From NCBI RefSeq assembly GCF_002844555.1, contig NZ_PJNI01000005.1:62001-126000 (forward strand): a DNA stretch of 64,000 nucleotides. Direction: 5' to 3'. Numbering within the stretch: the first letter of the stretch is position 1; every line of letters begins with the position of its first letter. Source of the DNA: Brumimicrobium salinarum. Lineage in GTDB: Bacteria > Bacteroidota > Bacteroidia > Flavobacteriales_D > Crocinitomicaceae. This document shows, one piece after another, positions 38,236-48,348 of the stretch. Under the pieces are notes generated by a model, which saw nothing but the letters and a program-made list of their open reading frames with translations, was not told the DNA's origin and did no database searches. The translations under genes were made by a program, and so were the position numbers.

Positions 38236-39324
38236 TTATTTCGGTGCTAACCTGTAGAGAATCAGTCCTAATATTGCAAAGATTATATTTGGAATCCAAA
38301 CAGCGATCATAGCGGGAAAGCCAACATTTTCTGCTGCCACAGAAGTTACTTTCATTGCAAAAATATAAATGAAAGCTAATAACAACCCCACAGCAATATT
38401 CACTCCGATTCCTCCTCGAGACTTTCTAGAAGACACGGACATACCAATTAATGTAAGAACATAGGTAGCAAAAGGAAAAGAGGTTCTTTGATAAAGTTCA
38501 ATCTCATAAAAAGGCACATAAGGAGATCCTTTTTCTTTTTCACTTGAAATAAAATCTTTTAATTCGTAAAACCCCATGGTTTGAACCACTGTCTCTCTTT
38601 GCGCCATTTCACTTAATTGAAAAGGAAAAACAGTATCGAGACGATGACCACTATTGGGCGGAAACACCAATTCATCATGAGGTTCACCAACATACCTTAT
38701 ATGGTAATCAATTAACTGCCATTGCTCTGTACTATCAGGATTTATAGCTTGGTTGGCTTTTAAAATTGACACCAATTCACCTTTTTCGTTTCGGTTTTCC
38801 ATAACAAAACCAAGTGCCCTACTCTTATCAGATCGATAAGAATCAAAATACACCACTTTTTTCCCAGGAAACTCAGCAAAATAGTTAGCTACTGTTCGAA
38901 TGTTCCGATAATAATCTTCCTCAAATTGCAACCGAACTTTATTTGATTCTGGAAGAACTATGTGATTCAAAGCCAAAGAAATAAGCATTAAGATAGTTGC
39001 CCCAATCATGTACGGTCTAAGAATTCTACGAAAAGGTCTTCCACTATTCAACATCGGAATAATCTCCGTATTTTGCGCCATTTTAGCAGTAAACCAAATA
39101 ACAGCAACAAAGACAATTAGCGGTGAAAATAAATTACCAAAATAGATGACAAAATTTAAGTAATAATCAAAAATGATTGCGCTAATGGGGGCTTCTTTTT
39201 CAATAAACTCACCCAAACGTTCAGCAAGATCAAAAACCATAGCTAAAATCATGATCACTCCCAACATAAAAAAGAAGGTAATCAAGTATTTTTTTATGAT
39301 ATATCGATCTATAATTTTTAGCAT
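38236..39324 (-). CDS. LptF/LptG family permease (YjgP/YjgQ)
   Basis: The 362-residue protein has the LptF/G plan: two N-terminal helices (13-35, 58-80), a third near 100-122, a periplasmic beta-jellyroll (about 125-260), and three C-terminal helices ending LGLILYRLAPK. It begins LKIIDRYIIKKYLITFFF, a typical opening. With LptB it would extract lipopolysaccharide from the inner membrane. It follows tgt by 7 bp on the minus strand, an order often seen in Bacteroidota. Confidence 0.92.
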   Translation of the reverse strand: MLKIIDRYIIKKYLITFFFMLGVIMILAMVFDLAERLGEFIEKEAPISAIIFDYYLNFVIYFGNLFSPLIVFVAVIWFTAKMAQNTEIIPMLNSGRPFRRILRPYMIGATILMLISLALNHIVLPESNKVRLQFEEDYYRNIRTVANYFAEFPGKKVVYFDSYRSDKSRALGFVMENRNEKGELVSILKANQAINPDSTEQWQLIDYHIRYVGEPHDELVFPPNSGHRLDTVFPFQLSEMAQRETVVQTMGFYELKDFISSEKEKGSPYVPFYEIELYQRTSFPFATYVLTLIGMSVSSRKSRGGIGVNIAVGLLLAFIYIFAMKVTSVAAENVGFPAMIAVWIPNIIFAILGLILYRLAPK

Positions 39325-39331
39325 AACTCTA

Positions 39332-40462
39332 TCAAAGTCTTTGTCCTAACTTTTTCACCATCTCATCTTTCCATTCTAAAAACGTTCCTTCCATGATTTT
39401 TACGCGCGCTTCTTTAATTAACGCCAAATAAAAGGCTAAATTATGAATAGATGCTATTTGTACACCTAAATATTCTTTTGTTTTAATTAAATGACGCAGG
39501 TAGGCTTTGGTATAAAAGCTATCCACAGAAGAGGTTCCGTTAGGATCTATCGGTGAAAAATCCTTTTCCCATTTTTTATTCTTTATATTAATTGTTCCCT
39601 CACTGGTAAACAATAATCCATGTCTAGCATTTCGTGTTGGCATAACACAATCAAACATATCAATACCTAAGGCAATACATTCTAGAAGGTTTATTGGTGT
39701 CCCCACTCCCATTAAATACCTTGGTTTTTCTGAAGGTAAGATATCCGTTACTACTTCTGTCATTTCATAAAGCTCCTCTGCTGGTTCGCCAACAGATAAA
39801 CCACCAATAGCGTTTCCTAAAGAATCAGTATCTGCAATATATTTGGCTGATTCTTGTCGTAAATCTTTATAAACACTCCCTTGAACGATAGGAAACAATG
39901 CTTGTTCATACCCATATTTCCCAGGTGTTTTATTAAATTGAGCAAAACACCGATCAAGCCAGCGGTGTGTCATTTTCATTGAGTTTTTGGCGTATTGATA
40001 ATCACATGGGTAAGGTGTACATTCATCAAAGGCCATAATAATATCTGCACCAATAGACTTTTGTATGTCAATCGCTCTTTCAGGTGTAAAAAAATGATAA
40101 GTCCCATCAATATGTGATTGAAACTTGACACCTTCCTCGGTAATCTTCCGACTTCCCGACAAGGAATAAACTTGATATCCACCACTATCTGTTAGAATAG
40201 GTCGATTATAATTAATAAACTTATGAAGTCCACCAGCAGCCTCAATTACTTCAGTACCTGGTCGTAAAAACAAATGATATGTGTTTCCTAGAATAATTTG
40301 AGCTTGAATTTCATTTTCAATTTCATATTGATGAATTCCTTTCACTGTACCCGCTGTACCAACAGGCATAAATATAGGAGTTTCAATCTCACCATGGTCT
40401 GTGTGTAGTTTTCCTACCCGAGCTTTAGTGTCTTTATCTTGATGTAATAATTCGAAGTGCAT
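39332..40462 (-). CDS. tgt: Queuine/preQ1 tRNA-ribosyltransferase Tgt, zinc cysteines absent
   Basis: Tgt swaps guanine-34 for the queuosine precursor in tRNAs. I choose ATG 40462 (376 residues) because it matches the usual MHFELLH opening. Present are the base-binding LTDSGGYQVYSLS (D92), the nucleophile in DMFDCVMPTRNARHG (D271) and GVGTP. The zinc site CxCxxC is replaced by DPNGTSSVDSFYTKAYLRH (about 306-324), although SIHN (H340) remains. From memory, this loss is shared by other Bacteroidota Tgt proteins. It precedes the LptF/G gene. Confidence 0.93.
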   Translation of the reverse strand: MHFELLHQDKDTKARVGKLHTDHGEIETPIFMPVGTAGTVKGIHQYEIENEIQAQIILGNTYHLFLRPGTEVIEAAGGLHKFINYNRPILTDSGGYQVYSLSGSRKITEEGVKFQSHIDGTYHFFTPERAIDIQKSIGADIIMAFDECTPYPCDYQYAKNSMKMTHRWLDRCFAQFNKTPGKYGYEQALFPIVQGSVYKDLRQESAKYIADTDSLGNAIGGLSVGEPAEELYEMTEVVTDILPSEKPRYLMGVGTPINLLECIALGIDMFDCVMPTRNARHGLLFTSEGTINIKNKKWEKDFSPIDPNGTSSVDSFYTKAYLRHLIKTKEYLGVQIASIHNLAFYLALIKEARVKIMEGTFLEWKDEMVKKLGQRL

Positions 40463-40537
40463 AACAATGTTGAAAAATAAAAGCAACAAAGATAATTGTA
40501 TTTAAACAAGTGTGCCATATTTGTAAAAACTAAATAA

Positions 40538-41671
40538 ATGAAATTCTTACCAGAAATAGAAAATACAGTTGAATGGATTGTCAATATTTGCTTCTGGACA
40601 ATTGGACTTATTCATTTATTTTGGATAGCATTTTTTTATATACGTATTGCTTTTCATCGGGAGAAAAAGAAAACGAAAAGTACTGCACCAGTGAGTATTA
40701 TTATTTGCGCAAGAAATGAAGCCGTAAATTTATCGCTATTTCTGCCAAAAGTATTGGAACAAAATTACCCTGAATTTGAAGTCATTGTTGTCAATCATCA
40801 GTCTACAGACGACACTGAATATATAATCAATACGTTAAAAAAAACTCATGCTCATCTAAAGAGTATAAAGATTGAAAAAAATAATCACTTGGCATTTGGT
40901 AAAAAGTTACCATTAACTATAGGAATTAAAGGTGCAAAATATGACAAAATTTTACTTACAGATGCAGATTGTGCACCACTTAGCGAAAATTGGCTTCAAA
41001 ACATGTCAGACCAATTCACTGAAAAGAAAAAAATTGTTCTTGGATACGCTCCAATGTTAAAAGAAAAAGGAATTCTCAATAAAATTATAAGACTGGACAC
41101 ATCATTTATTGCCTTGAACTACCTTTCTTACGCAAAATCCGGTATTCCATATATGGGAGTAGGTAGAAACTTAGCTTATACGAAAGAATTATTTCTTGAA
41201 AACAAAGGTTTTAAGTCACATTACGCTTTAAAATCAGGAGATGATGATTTATTTATTCAAGAAGTGGCTAAAAGAAACAATTATACGATTTGCTTAAATC
41301 CGGACACATTTTGCTACTCTGAAGCAAAGAAAACCTGGAAAGATTGGATTAATCAAAAGTCTAGACACTTCACTACATCAGCACGCTATCCACTTTTCAA
41401 AAAGCTTATGTTAGGAATATATCCGTTAACCCTCCTATTGTTATTCATAAGTTTTGTTACTTTGTTATTTAGTGGATGGATGAATTGGTTTTCATTCAGT
41501 GTATTTGCATTTATAATGATGACCAAGTGGGTTGTCCTCGGCCTATCTTTTAAAAAATTAGCCGAACCTTCATTTATTGTAGGTATTTTATTTTGGGATT
41601 TATTATATGCAATTATAGCGCCAATAATATACTACGCTACAGAACAATCAACAGCAGCAAAATGGAAATAG
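40538..41671 (+). CDS. Family 2 glycosyltransferase
   Basis: The 377-residue protein has an N-terminal membrane helix (12-35), a GT-A domain with SIIICARNEAVNLSLFLPKV, LLTDADCAPLSENW and SGDDDLFIQEV, a QKSRHF motif (QxxRW-like), and two or three C-terminal helices. It resembles the other GT2 in this window in plan but not closely in sequence. It probably acts in envelope polysaccharide or lipid synthesis. Its last 10 bp overlap the sigma-factor gene, so the two are co-translated. Confidence 0.87.
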   Translation: MKFLPEIENTVEWIVNICFWTIGLIHLFWIAFFYIRIAFHREKKKTKSTAPVSIIICARNEAVNLSLFLPKVLEQNYPEFEVIVVNHQSTDDTEYIINTLKKTHAHLKSIKIEKNNHLAFGKKLPLTIGIKGAKYDKILLTDADCAPLSENWLQNMSDQFTEKKKIVLGYAPMLKEKGILNKIIRLDTSFIALNYLSYAKSGIPYMGVGRNLAYTKELFLENKGFKSHYALKSGDDDLFIQEVAKRNNYTICLNPDTFCYSEAKKTWKDWINQKSRHFTTSARYPLFKKLMLGIYPLTLLLLFISFVTLLFSGWMNWFSFSVFAFIMMTKWVVLGLSFKKLAEPSFIVGILFWDLLYAIIAPIIYYATEQSTAAKWK

Positions 41672-42270
41672 AAAACAAAAATCTATCAGAGAAAGGGAGA
41701 CGTGATTTAACACTTGTTGAAAAGGCTAAATCTGGCGATCAATCAGCTTTCGCAGAACTTTTAAATAGATATAGAGAGCCCGTTTACTTCATGCTGCTTA
41801 AAATGATCAAGAATAATGACGATGCCGAAGACCTCACAATTGAGGCTTTTGGCAAGGCATTTAATCGCATAGAGCAATACACACCCAATTATGCTTTTAG
41901 TACGTGGCTTTTTAAAATTGCTTCTAATAATTGCATTGATTTTATTCGAAAGAAAAGAGTTCACCTTACTTCAATGGACCATGCTTATACGGATGAAAAC
42001 GGTAAGGGTGTTGCCATGGAAGTTGATGGAGGTTCACCAGACCCAGAGGAAGTTTATATGAAACAACAAAAGGTAAAAGCAATGAGAGAGGTTGTTGATA
42101 AACTAAAGCCGCATTATAGAACACTCATTATCAAAAGATACTTTAAAGAAATGAGTTATGATGAAATCGCTACAGAACTAGATCTTCCTTTAGGAACTGT
42201 TAAAGCACAATTGTTTAGAGCTAGAGAATTTTTGGCCAATTTAATGGAGAAAACAAAAGACACCATTTAG
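41662..42270 (+). CDS. RNA polymerase sigma factor, sigma-70/ECF type
   Basis: The product has 202 residues from ATG 41662, which overlaps the GT2 gene by 10 bp and gives the usual ECF start. Region 2 contains LLNRYREPVYFMLLKMIKNNDDAEDLTIEAFGKAF and FSTWLFKIASNNCIDFIRK; region 4 contains YRTLIIKRYFKEMSYDEIATELDLPLGTVKAQLFRARE. No anti-sigma gene follows. Linkage to a glycosyltransferase is common for this broad ECF family in Bacteroidota and gives little guide to its regulon. Confidence 0.92.
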   Translation: MEIENKNLSEKGRRDLTLVEKAKSGDQSAFAELLNRYREPVYFMLLKMIKNNDDAEDLTIEAFGKAFNRIEQYTPNYAFSTWLFKIASNNCIDFIRKKRVHLTSMDHAYTDENGKGVAMEVDGGSPDPEEVYMKQQKVKAMREVVDKLKPHYRTLIIKRYFKEMSYDEIATELDLPLGTVKAQLFRAREFLANLMEKTKDTI

Positions 42271-42356
42271 ACTTTTTACAAATGAAAGGAAGGTTCCTAT
42301 TCAGCATATTTTACATTCTAAATGAAATGTCAAACGGATATTACTAAATTTGTATC

Positions 42357-42980
42357 ATGAATGAAATTTTAAAATATTTTCCGAATTTGAATCAAGATCA
42401 GATTCAGAAATTTGAACAATTAGACGCCTTATATCGTGAATGGAATAGTCAAATAAACGTGATTAGTAGGAAGGATATGGACTCTTTTTACACGCATCAT
42501 GTCTTACATTCCTTGGCTATCGCAAAAATAATTCGTTTTAACCCTGGAACGACGATACTTGATGTTGGAACAGGAGGTGGATTCCCTGGAATTCCTTTAG
42601 CTATATTATTTCCAGAATGTGATTTTCATCTCGTGGATTCGATTGGAAAAAAAATAAAAGTAGTTAAAGCGGTTTGTGAAGCCTTAGATTTAAAAAATGT
42701 AAAAGCAAGTCATTCTCGTGTAGAACAAATTCAAGGAAAATACGATTTCATAATCAGTAGGGCAGTTACCCAGATGCCTCAATTTATATCGTGGGTAAGA
42801 AAGAAAATCAATAAAAAACATATTAACGCTTTACCAAACGGTATTTTATATCTTAAGGGTGGAGACCTCACCAAAGAGATGAGTTCTGTTCAAACTTTCA
42901 ATACAACTTATCCTATTGCAGACTATTTTAATAATCCTTTCTTTGAAACGAAAAAAGTTGTTTACGTACAATTGTACTAA
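42357..42980 (+). CDS. rsmG: 16S rRNA (guanine527-N7)-methyltransferase RsmG
   Basis: RsmG methylates G527 of 16S rRNA using S-adenosylmethionine. The 207-residue protein has NVISRKDMDSFYTHHVLHSL, the SAM-binding ILDVGTGGGFPGIPLAILFP (near residue 62), and the family segment VKASHSRVEQI with FIISRAVTQMP. TAAATTTG, a possible -7 element, lies only 5 bp before the start, so a leaderless message is possible. A bidirectional terminator follows. Confidence 0.95.
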   Translation: MNEILKYFPNLNQDQIQKFEQLDALYREWNSQINVISRKDMDSFYTHHVLHSLAIAKIIRFNPGTTILDVGTGGGFPGIPLAILFPECDFHLVDSIGKKIKVVKAVCEALDLKNVKASHSRVEQIQGKYDFIISRAVTQMPQFISWVRKKINKKHINALPNGILYLKGGDLTKEMSSVQTFNTTYPIADYFNNPFFETKKVVYVQLY

Positions 42981-43020
42981 TATTTAATTTATGCTAGGGA
43001 AAAGGAATAAAGAAAATCAT

Positions 43021-43057
43021 AAAAAAAGAGCAACTATTTAATAATTGCTCTTTTTTT
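43021..43057. terminator. Bidirectional terminator between rsmG and the 43075 gene
   Basis: AAAAAAAGAGCAA (43021-43033) and TTGCTCTTTTTTT (43045-43057) form a perfect 13-bp stem with an 11-base loop, serving both convergent genes. Confidence 0.85.
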
Positions 43058-43074
43058 GTTAAAATTCAATTTTT

Positions 43075-43521
43075 TTAAAGATCATCTGGAACACTCATGC
43101 GTTGTAACGATTTTCTTTTTGGTTTTAATTTATCAATAAATACCACTCTAAATTTTTCCCTATCAGCATTAATTATCATTTCAGAAATCCCATTTGAAAT
43201 GGTAGGTGGTTCATTGTTTAAGTTATGAAACTTTTTATCGTAAAGTTCTTCAGTATTATCATCATAATAATAAAAGATAGCACTTACATATCCATTTTCA
43301 ACCCTCACTTTACCTCTAACACAGAATACTTCGTCGCCTTCAAAAAATGAAATCATTACATTTCGATAAATGTTATCTGAAATAGTGTAAGATCCACGAT
43401 CTTTGAATGCGTTTTCATAACGTTCGAAACAGTTTAATTCTTTTTTTCCTTTTTGTGCATAGGAAAACTCTGCCCCGATAAATAAAAAGCTGGTAATTGC
43501 AATTAATAAAAATTTTCTCAT
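43075..43521 (-). CDS. Exported protein of unknown function
   Basis: The 148-residue protein has a signal peptide (1-22, FSYAQ) and a mainly beta-rich mature part with two Cys (ELNCFERY, VFCVRGKV) that could pair. The C-terminus is basic (KLKPKRKSLQRM). No domain was recognised. CAAATATA at 43557-43564 (TATATTTG on the minus strand) is a possible -7 element. It stands alone, divergent from gmhA. Confidence 0.7.
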   Translation of the reverse strand: MRKFLLIAITSFLFIGAEFSYAQKGKKELNCFERYENAFKDRGSYTISDNIYRNVMISFFEGDEVFCVRGKVRVENGYVSAIFYYYDDNTEELYDKKFHNLNNEPPTISNGISEMIINADREKFRVVFIDKLKPKRKSLQRMSVPDDL

Positions 43522-43632
43522 AATGTTTAGTTTAGCACAGTTTTCGTCTAGGAGGTCAAATATAACAAAATGCTTGAAATCCTCAGAAAATTCTGTTTAA
43601 ATTTTTAAATTTGATTTTTTAATTTTCACATC

Positions 43633-44196
43633 ATGAAGCAAATTACAGACCAATTTAATGAAGCACTTTCGATTTTGAAAGAATTCAGTACACCAGATAA
43701 TTTTAAAAAGATTGAAGAAGCGGGAAAAACGCTTGTCTCTAGTCTAAATAACAACGGCAAAATTATTAGTTGCGGAAATGGTGGATCTATGTGTGATGCT
43801 ATGCATTTTGCAGAAGAGTTAACGGGTCGCTATAGAAACGACCGGCCAGCAATTGGTGCGATTTCTATTTCTGATCCCTCACACCTTTCATGTGTTTCAA
43901 ACGATTACGGATATGAACATGTATTTTCAAGATTTGTTGAAGGGGTGGGAAGAAAAGGTGATGTCTTGTTGGCAATTTCAACAAGCGGAAACTCGGCAAA
44001 TGTCATTAATGCAATCAAATCTGCTAGTAGTAAAGGAATGAAAGTCATTGGTCTGACAGGAAAAGATGGCGGAATGATGGCAGATTTATGCGATGTAGAA
44101 ATTAGAGCTCCGTTTTCAAAATATGCAGATCGTGCACAAGAAATACATATTAAAGTAATTCATAATCTAATTGATTACGTTGAGCGTCATCTTTAA
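43633..44196 (+). CDS. gmhA: Sedoheptulose-7-phosphate isomerase GmhA (SIS domain)
   Basis: The 187-residue protein has the SIS fold with [27 protein letters not shown] near residue 46, [14 protein letters not shown] near 116, and the C-terminal catalytic [13 protein letters not shown]. GmhA makes heptose-7-phosphate for the LPS inner core. Its length and both phosphate loops are normal. A hairpin follows. No other heptose gene is next to it. Confidence 0.93.
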   Translation: MKQITDQFNEALSILKEFSTPDNFKKIEEAGKTLVSSLNNNGKIISCGNGGSMCDAMHFAEELTGRYRNDRPAIGAISISDPSHLSCVSNDYGYEHVFSRFVEGVGRKGDVLLAISTSGNSANVINAIKSASSKGMKVIGLTGKDGGMMADLCDVEIRAPFSKYADRAQEIHIKVIHNLIDYVERHL

Positions 44197-44200
44197 AAAG

Positions 44201-44228
44201 ATACAAGCCGCTCAAAAGCCGCTTGTAT
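44201..44228 (+). terminator. Candidate terminator after gmhA
   Basis: ATACAAGC (44201-44208) and GCTTGTAT (44221-44228) form an 8-bp stem with a 12-base loop; the following T run is short (TGAAATTTT). It lies between gmhA and the convergent small gene. Confidence 0.5.
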
Positions 44229-44243
44229 TGAAATTTTAACGAT

Positions 44244-44504
44244 CTATTTTGAAGCAGCCCATTTACGAATCTCAGTTCTAAACCACTCATCTGCTGCATC
44301 TGTCCATTTATAATTATCTCTAACATAAGCAACAGTATCTTTTTCGATATCGGTATAAGAATTACCATCTTTTACGGCATCAAAGAGCTGTCCAGCATCT
44401 TCCTTTGACAACCTCCCATCTCCAGCTCCTTCAGTCAATTTGTCTGCTAGCTCAAGAAGTTCAGCATCATACTTTTTCCCATTTATTGTTTTGTAATATC
44501 CCAT
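44244..44504 (-). CDS. Small acidic protein of unknown function (86 residues)
   Basis: The sequence is soluble and helical, with YDAELLELADKLTEGAGDGRLSKEDAGQLFDAV near residue 12 and NYKWTDAADEWFRTEIRKWAA at the end. GDGRLSKED (28-36) resembles an EF-hand loop but has only part of the usual acidic ligands. I recall similar proteins in diverse bacteria, none with a known role. The strong amino-acid pattern and clean start argue that it is real. It stands alone. Confidence 0.75.
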   Translation of the reverse strand: MGYYKTINGKKYDAELLELADKLTEGAGDGRLSKEDAGQLFDAVKDGNSYTDIEKDTVAYVRDNYKWTDAADEWFRTEIRKWAASK

Positions 44505-44775
44505 ATCATTAATTTTTTTAAATGTTTATTCATTAAAAATAAAGATTCCTTAGAGATATAACAACCTAAAAGAGATGAAATTAAAAATAAACTCATGAAT
44601 TACGATTGTGGACTTAATTCGGCCTAATGCTACAACAAGTGTGTTAAGCTCAAACAAATCAAGACTTAAAAGAATGCTCTTCTCTACATTTGAAAAAACT
44701 TTTTTAAAAAAATCATTTTTGGAAATCATTTTTTTCACTATCTTAATTTAGAATAATTTAAAAACCTAAATCAAA

Positions 44776-46314
44776 ATGTTAGTCAAATCTTTTGGAAGTG
44801 CCGTATTCGGCATTGAAGCAACCACAATTACAATCGAAGTAAATATCGATAAAGGCGTTAGTTTTATTCTCGTAGGACTACCAGATAGTGCCGTAAAAGA
44901 AAGTCAACAACGTATTAAAGCTGCATTATCAAATAACGGCTATAAATACCCGATGAAAGAAATAACAGTAAACATGGCTCCAGCAGATATCCGTAAAGAG
45001 GGTTCCACCTTTGATTTGCCAATTGGAATTGGAATTATGGCTGCTAGTGAACAAGTGAAAACAGATGCCCTAGAAGACTATATTCTTTTGGGTGAACTAT
45101 CTCTGGATGGAAGTTTGCAACCTATGAAAGGCGTTCTTCCTATTGCTCTTAAAGCAAAAGAGGAAGGTTTTAAAGGCATTATCTTACCGAAAGAAAATGT
45201 AAGAGAAGCAGCAATTGTTGATGGTCTCGAAGTATATGGAGCAACCAATATCAACGAAGTAGTAAGCTTCTTAAATGAAGGCATAGGTTTAACCCCAACA
45301 ACCATTGATATTCGCCAAGAGTTTTATAATAAGCTCAACGAGTTTGAAGTTGATTTCAGAGATGTAAAGGGACAACAAAACATCAAAAGAGCATTTGAAA
45401 TTGCAGCTTCAGGAGGACATAATGTTGTCTTAATTGGACCTCCTGGGGCAGGAAAGTCGATGCTTGCTAAAAGACTTCCTTCCATTCTACCACCAATGAG
45501 TATAAATGAATCTTTGGAGACAACAAAAATACATTCGGTAGCTGGTAAGGTAAATGCTGGCGCTGGATTAGTAACAGAACGCCCATTTCGAAAGCCACAT
45601 CATACGATTTCAGATGTTGCCTTGGTTGGTGGAGGCGGATATCCACAACCTGGCGAAATATCCCTTGCTCATAACGGTGTTTTGTTTTTAGACGAATTAC
45701 CTGAGTATAAACGCTCCGTACTTGAGGTGATGCGTCAACCCATTGAAGATCGATTTGTTACTATTTCTCGGGCTAAGTTCACAGTAGAATATCCCGCAGG
45801 CTTTATGCTTGTAGCCGCTATGAATCCATGTCCATGCGGCTATTTCAATCATCCTGAAAAAGATTGTGTTTGTGCTCCTGGTATTGTCCAAAATTACTTG
45901 AATAAAATCAGTGGACCATTATTGGATCGAATAGATTTACATGTTGAAGTTACTCCTGTTAGTTTTGATGAATTGGCCTACCACCAACCTGAGGAGGGAA
46001 GTAAAGATATTAGAAAAAGAGTTGTGGAAGCACGACTAATTCAAGAAGAACGCTTTAAAGAATCGGAAGAAACACATTGTAATGCACAGATGAGCAGCAA
46101 AGAACTGCGCAAGTTTTGTAAAATAGATGAAGCGTGTAACGCAATCTTAAAACAGGCCATGGATAAACTGGGACTTTCTGCAAGAGCTTATGATCGTATT
46201 TTAAAAGTTGCAAGAACCATTGCTGATTTAGAACAAAATGTTGAAATAAACACATCTCACATTTCAGAAGCCATACAATTCAGGAGTTTGGACAGGGAAG
46301 ATTGGGCGAGGTAA
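44776..46314 (+). CDS. YifB/ComM family Mg chelatase-like AAA+ ATPase
   Basis: The 512-residue protein has an N-terminal ChlI-like domain (residues 1-180; [18 protein letters not shown]), an AAA+ domain with Walker A GPPGAGKS (221-228) and Walker [10 protein letters not shown], the Cys-rich [17 protein letters not shown] typical of the family near residue 355, and a C-terminal helical domain ([19 protein letters not shown]). ComM, its best-studied relative, is a hexameric helicase that drives branch migration in natural transformation. It has no linked competence genes here. Confidence 0.93.
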   Translation: MLVKSFGSAVFGIEATTITIEVNIDKGVSFILVGLPDSAVKESQQRIKAALSNNGYKYPMKEITVNMAPADIRKEGSTFDLPIGIGIMAASEQVKTDALEDYILLGELSLDGSLQPMKGVLPIALKAKEEGFKGIILPKENVREAAIVDGLEVYGATNINEVVSFLNEGIGLTPTTIDIRQEFYNKLNEFEVDFRDVKGQQNIKRAFEIAASGGHNVVLIGPPGAGKSMLAKRLPSILPPMSINESLETTKIHSVAGKVNAGAGLVTERPFRKPHHTISDVALVGGGGYPQPGEISLAHNGVLFLDELPEYKRSVLEVMRQPIEDRFVTISRAKFTVEYPAGFMLVAAMNPCPCGYFNHPEKDCVCAPGIVQNYLNKISGPLLDRIDLHVEVTPVSFDELAYHQPEEGSKDIRKRVVEARLIQEERFKESEETHCNAQMSSKELRKFCKIDEACNAILKQAMDKLGLSARAYDRILKVARTIADLEQNVEINTSHISEAIQFRSLDREDWAR

Positions 46315-46431
46315 TCAATTGTTAATACATAATAAAATTAGTATCTAATTGAAGCCTTGACTAAATAATGAAGAAATTCTGAATAGTATTTAATTATTTT
46401 TTCTTATTCTTGTATACACAACAACTATTTT

Positions 46432-46887
46432 ATGATGCTAAAACTTGTTTTTTTTTCCACATTTTTATGCTTGATAACAACTTATGTAAGCGGTCAAGAT
46501 AATCAGGCTGCAATTAAAGTTTGGCAACAGCAAAATCCAAATGTTTTATTTGTTTCTTATGAAAGATTTGAATTAATGAGTCCTGAGGAGCGAGTACGCT
46601 TAAAAAGCTTGAAGGTTATATTCTATCACCAAAACATCAATATGGATGACATATATGCCTTTGATCATTCTACAAAAACATATGAAGACGCCAATTCACC
46701 TCATGCAGATGAAATCAAAAGATGGCTTGGTGTTAATCAAGATCTAAAATTGATTAAACAATCTACCTTCATAAACGCTCCGGCCTCCAGCCAAACCGAA
46801 TACATGGAGTGTTTAAGGTGTCTTGTTTTAATCGGTGAGCTTATTACAATGGAAGATATATTAAATTTCGAATCAGAAAACAATTAA
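46432..46887 (+). CDS. Exported protein of unknown function
   Basis: The 151-residue protein has a signal peptide (1-21, YVSGQ) and a mature part with KVWQQQNPNVLFVSYERFELMSPEERVRL, a paired CLRC near residue 129 and an acidic tail. No known domain is seen. It ends 3 bp before the T9SS cargo gene, so the two are co-transcribed and may work together. Confidence 0.75.
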   Translation: MMLKLVFFSTFLCLITTYVSGQDNQAAIKVWQQQNPNVLFVSYERFELMSPEERVRLKSLKVIFYHQNINMDDIYAFDHSTKTYEDANSPHADEIKRWLGVNQDLKLIKQSTFINAPASSQTEYMECLRCLVLIGELITMEDILNFESENN

Positions 46888-46890
46888 GGT

Positions 46891-48324
46891 ATGAAGAATC
46901 TAACATTGATGCTTTTTATATTAACTTTTCCTTACCTCTATAGTCAACCCTCTAATGATGAGTGTTCAGGAGCGATAAGTGTTCCTGTAAACCCAGATCT
47001 TTTATGCGGCTCAATAACACCAGGATCTATTGCAAGCGCCACTAACTCCCCTCAACCAAACGGTTGTAGCGGAACAGCCAATGATGATGTATGGTATTCT
47101 TTTACGGCAACCAACTCAGCTCACACAATTGATTTATTAAATGTTTCAGGTTCTACAACTGATTTATATCACTCAGTCTACAATAATAATTGCGGAGCCT
47201 TAGGCACAGCACTGGAATGTAGTGATATGAACAACAGCACTTTGACAGGACTAACCCCCGGAAATTCATACTTAGTCAGGGTATATAGTTGGTCAAGTTC
47301 TAGTGGCGCCACAACAACTTTTGATTTGTGTATTGGTACACTGCCACCGCCTCCTAGCAATACAACATGTGCGGCTATGGAACCTATTTGTTCTGGTTCA
47401 ACTATTTCTTTTCAAGCTTCAGGAGCTGGTGGATCCGCACCAATTGGAAATGATTATGGATGTTTAAGTACACAACCAAATCCAACATGGTTTTTTCTAG
47501 AAATTAGTAATCCTGGAACACTTTCTATTGACATTACTGCTGGAGCGGATATAGATTATGCTATATGGGGACCTTTTCCCAACCTAACAGACGCACAGAA
47601 TAATTGCTCAAGCTACGGACCTCCAGTTGATTGTAGTTATTCAACATCGTCAATAGAGCAAGCTAATATTTCGGGAGTAAATAGTGGAGAAGTTTATGTT
47701 TTATTAGTTACCAACTATGCAAGTGTTATTCAATCAATTGTTGTAAACGAAGCAGCTTCAAACTCAGCGTCAACTGATTGTACGATTCTCCCAATACAAC
47801 TTATTAGTTTTGAAGCGACCGCAAACTCAAGAGAGGTAAATTTAAAATGGGGAACCGCAACAGAGACACAATGTGATTATTATGAAATACAACGTTCTCA
47901 GAACGGTCTATTTTGGGAAACTATAGGATTTGAAAAAGGAAGCGGAACTTCCAACATAGAGAGTTCTTATTATAAAATTGATAAAAAACCTTATCGAGGT
48001 ATTTCTTATTATCGTTTGAAGCAAGTAGATTTTAATGGACAATTTGAACTTCTTCCTATTAGATCTGTAGAATTCTCTACAAACAAAAGAGAAATTAATT
48101 TGTCACCCAACCCGACAAAAGACTGGTTCAACATTAGTGCTAATAATTCTAAAATAAAAGAGGTCTCTATAAAAGATAACAATGGAAAAGAAGTCATTCA
48201 TCTAACTGATTACAATAATGCGACGGTTTTTATTAACTGCGAAAGTTTAACACCTGGTGTCTATATTGTTGAAATTTCCACTACAGACCATCAAGTTTAT
48301 TATAAACGTATTGTTATTTACTAA
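46891..48324 (+). CDS. Secreted protein with type A T9SS sorting domain
   Basis: The 477-residue protein has a signal peptide, a PPC-like beta-sandwich (NDDVWYSFTA to YLVRVYSW, about 65-135) with Cys pairs, a second similar domain (about 155-275), a short fibronectin-like region with VNLKWGTATETQCDYYEIQRSQNG and a C-terminal sorting domain (LSPNPTKDWFNIS, TPGVYIVEIS, YYKRIVIY). It would be carried to the cell surface by the T9SS. No catalytic motif is seen. Confidence 0.85.
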   Translation: MKNLTLMLFILTFPYLYSQPSNDECSGAISVPVNPDLLCGSITPGSIASATNSPQPNGCSGTANDDVWYSFTATNSAHTIDLLNVSGSTTDLYHSVYNNNCGALGTALECSDMNNSTLTGLTPGNSYLVRVYSWSSSSGATTTFDLCIGTLPPPPSNTTCAAMEPICSGSTISFQASGAGGSAPIGNDYGCLSTQPNPTWFFLEISNPGTLSIDITAGADIDYAIWGPFPNLTDAQNNCSSYGPPVDCSYSTSSIEQANISGVNSGEVYVLLVTNYASVIQSIVVNEAASNSASTDCTILPIQLISFEATANSREVNLKWGTATETQCDYYEIQRSQNGLFWETIGFEKGSGTSNIESSYYKIDKKPYRGISYYRLKQVDFNGQFELLPIRSVEFSTNKREINLSPNPTKDWFNISANNSKIKEVSIKDNNGKEVIHLTDYNNATVFINCESLTPGVYIVEISTTDHQVYYKRIVIY

Positions 48325-48348
48325 ATTCAAAAAAAACAGTCCTTGAGT

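Noticed and set aside
41593-41661. Longer N-terminus for the sigma factor
   Set aside because: It overlaps the GT2 coding region; the start at 41662 fits the ECF family.
44550-44738. 62-codon minus-strand frame in the spacer before the YifB/ComM gene
   Set aside because: It needs a GTG start (or a later ATG at 44729), has no domain, no promoter element and biased composition; there is not enough support to call it.
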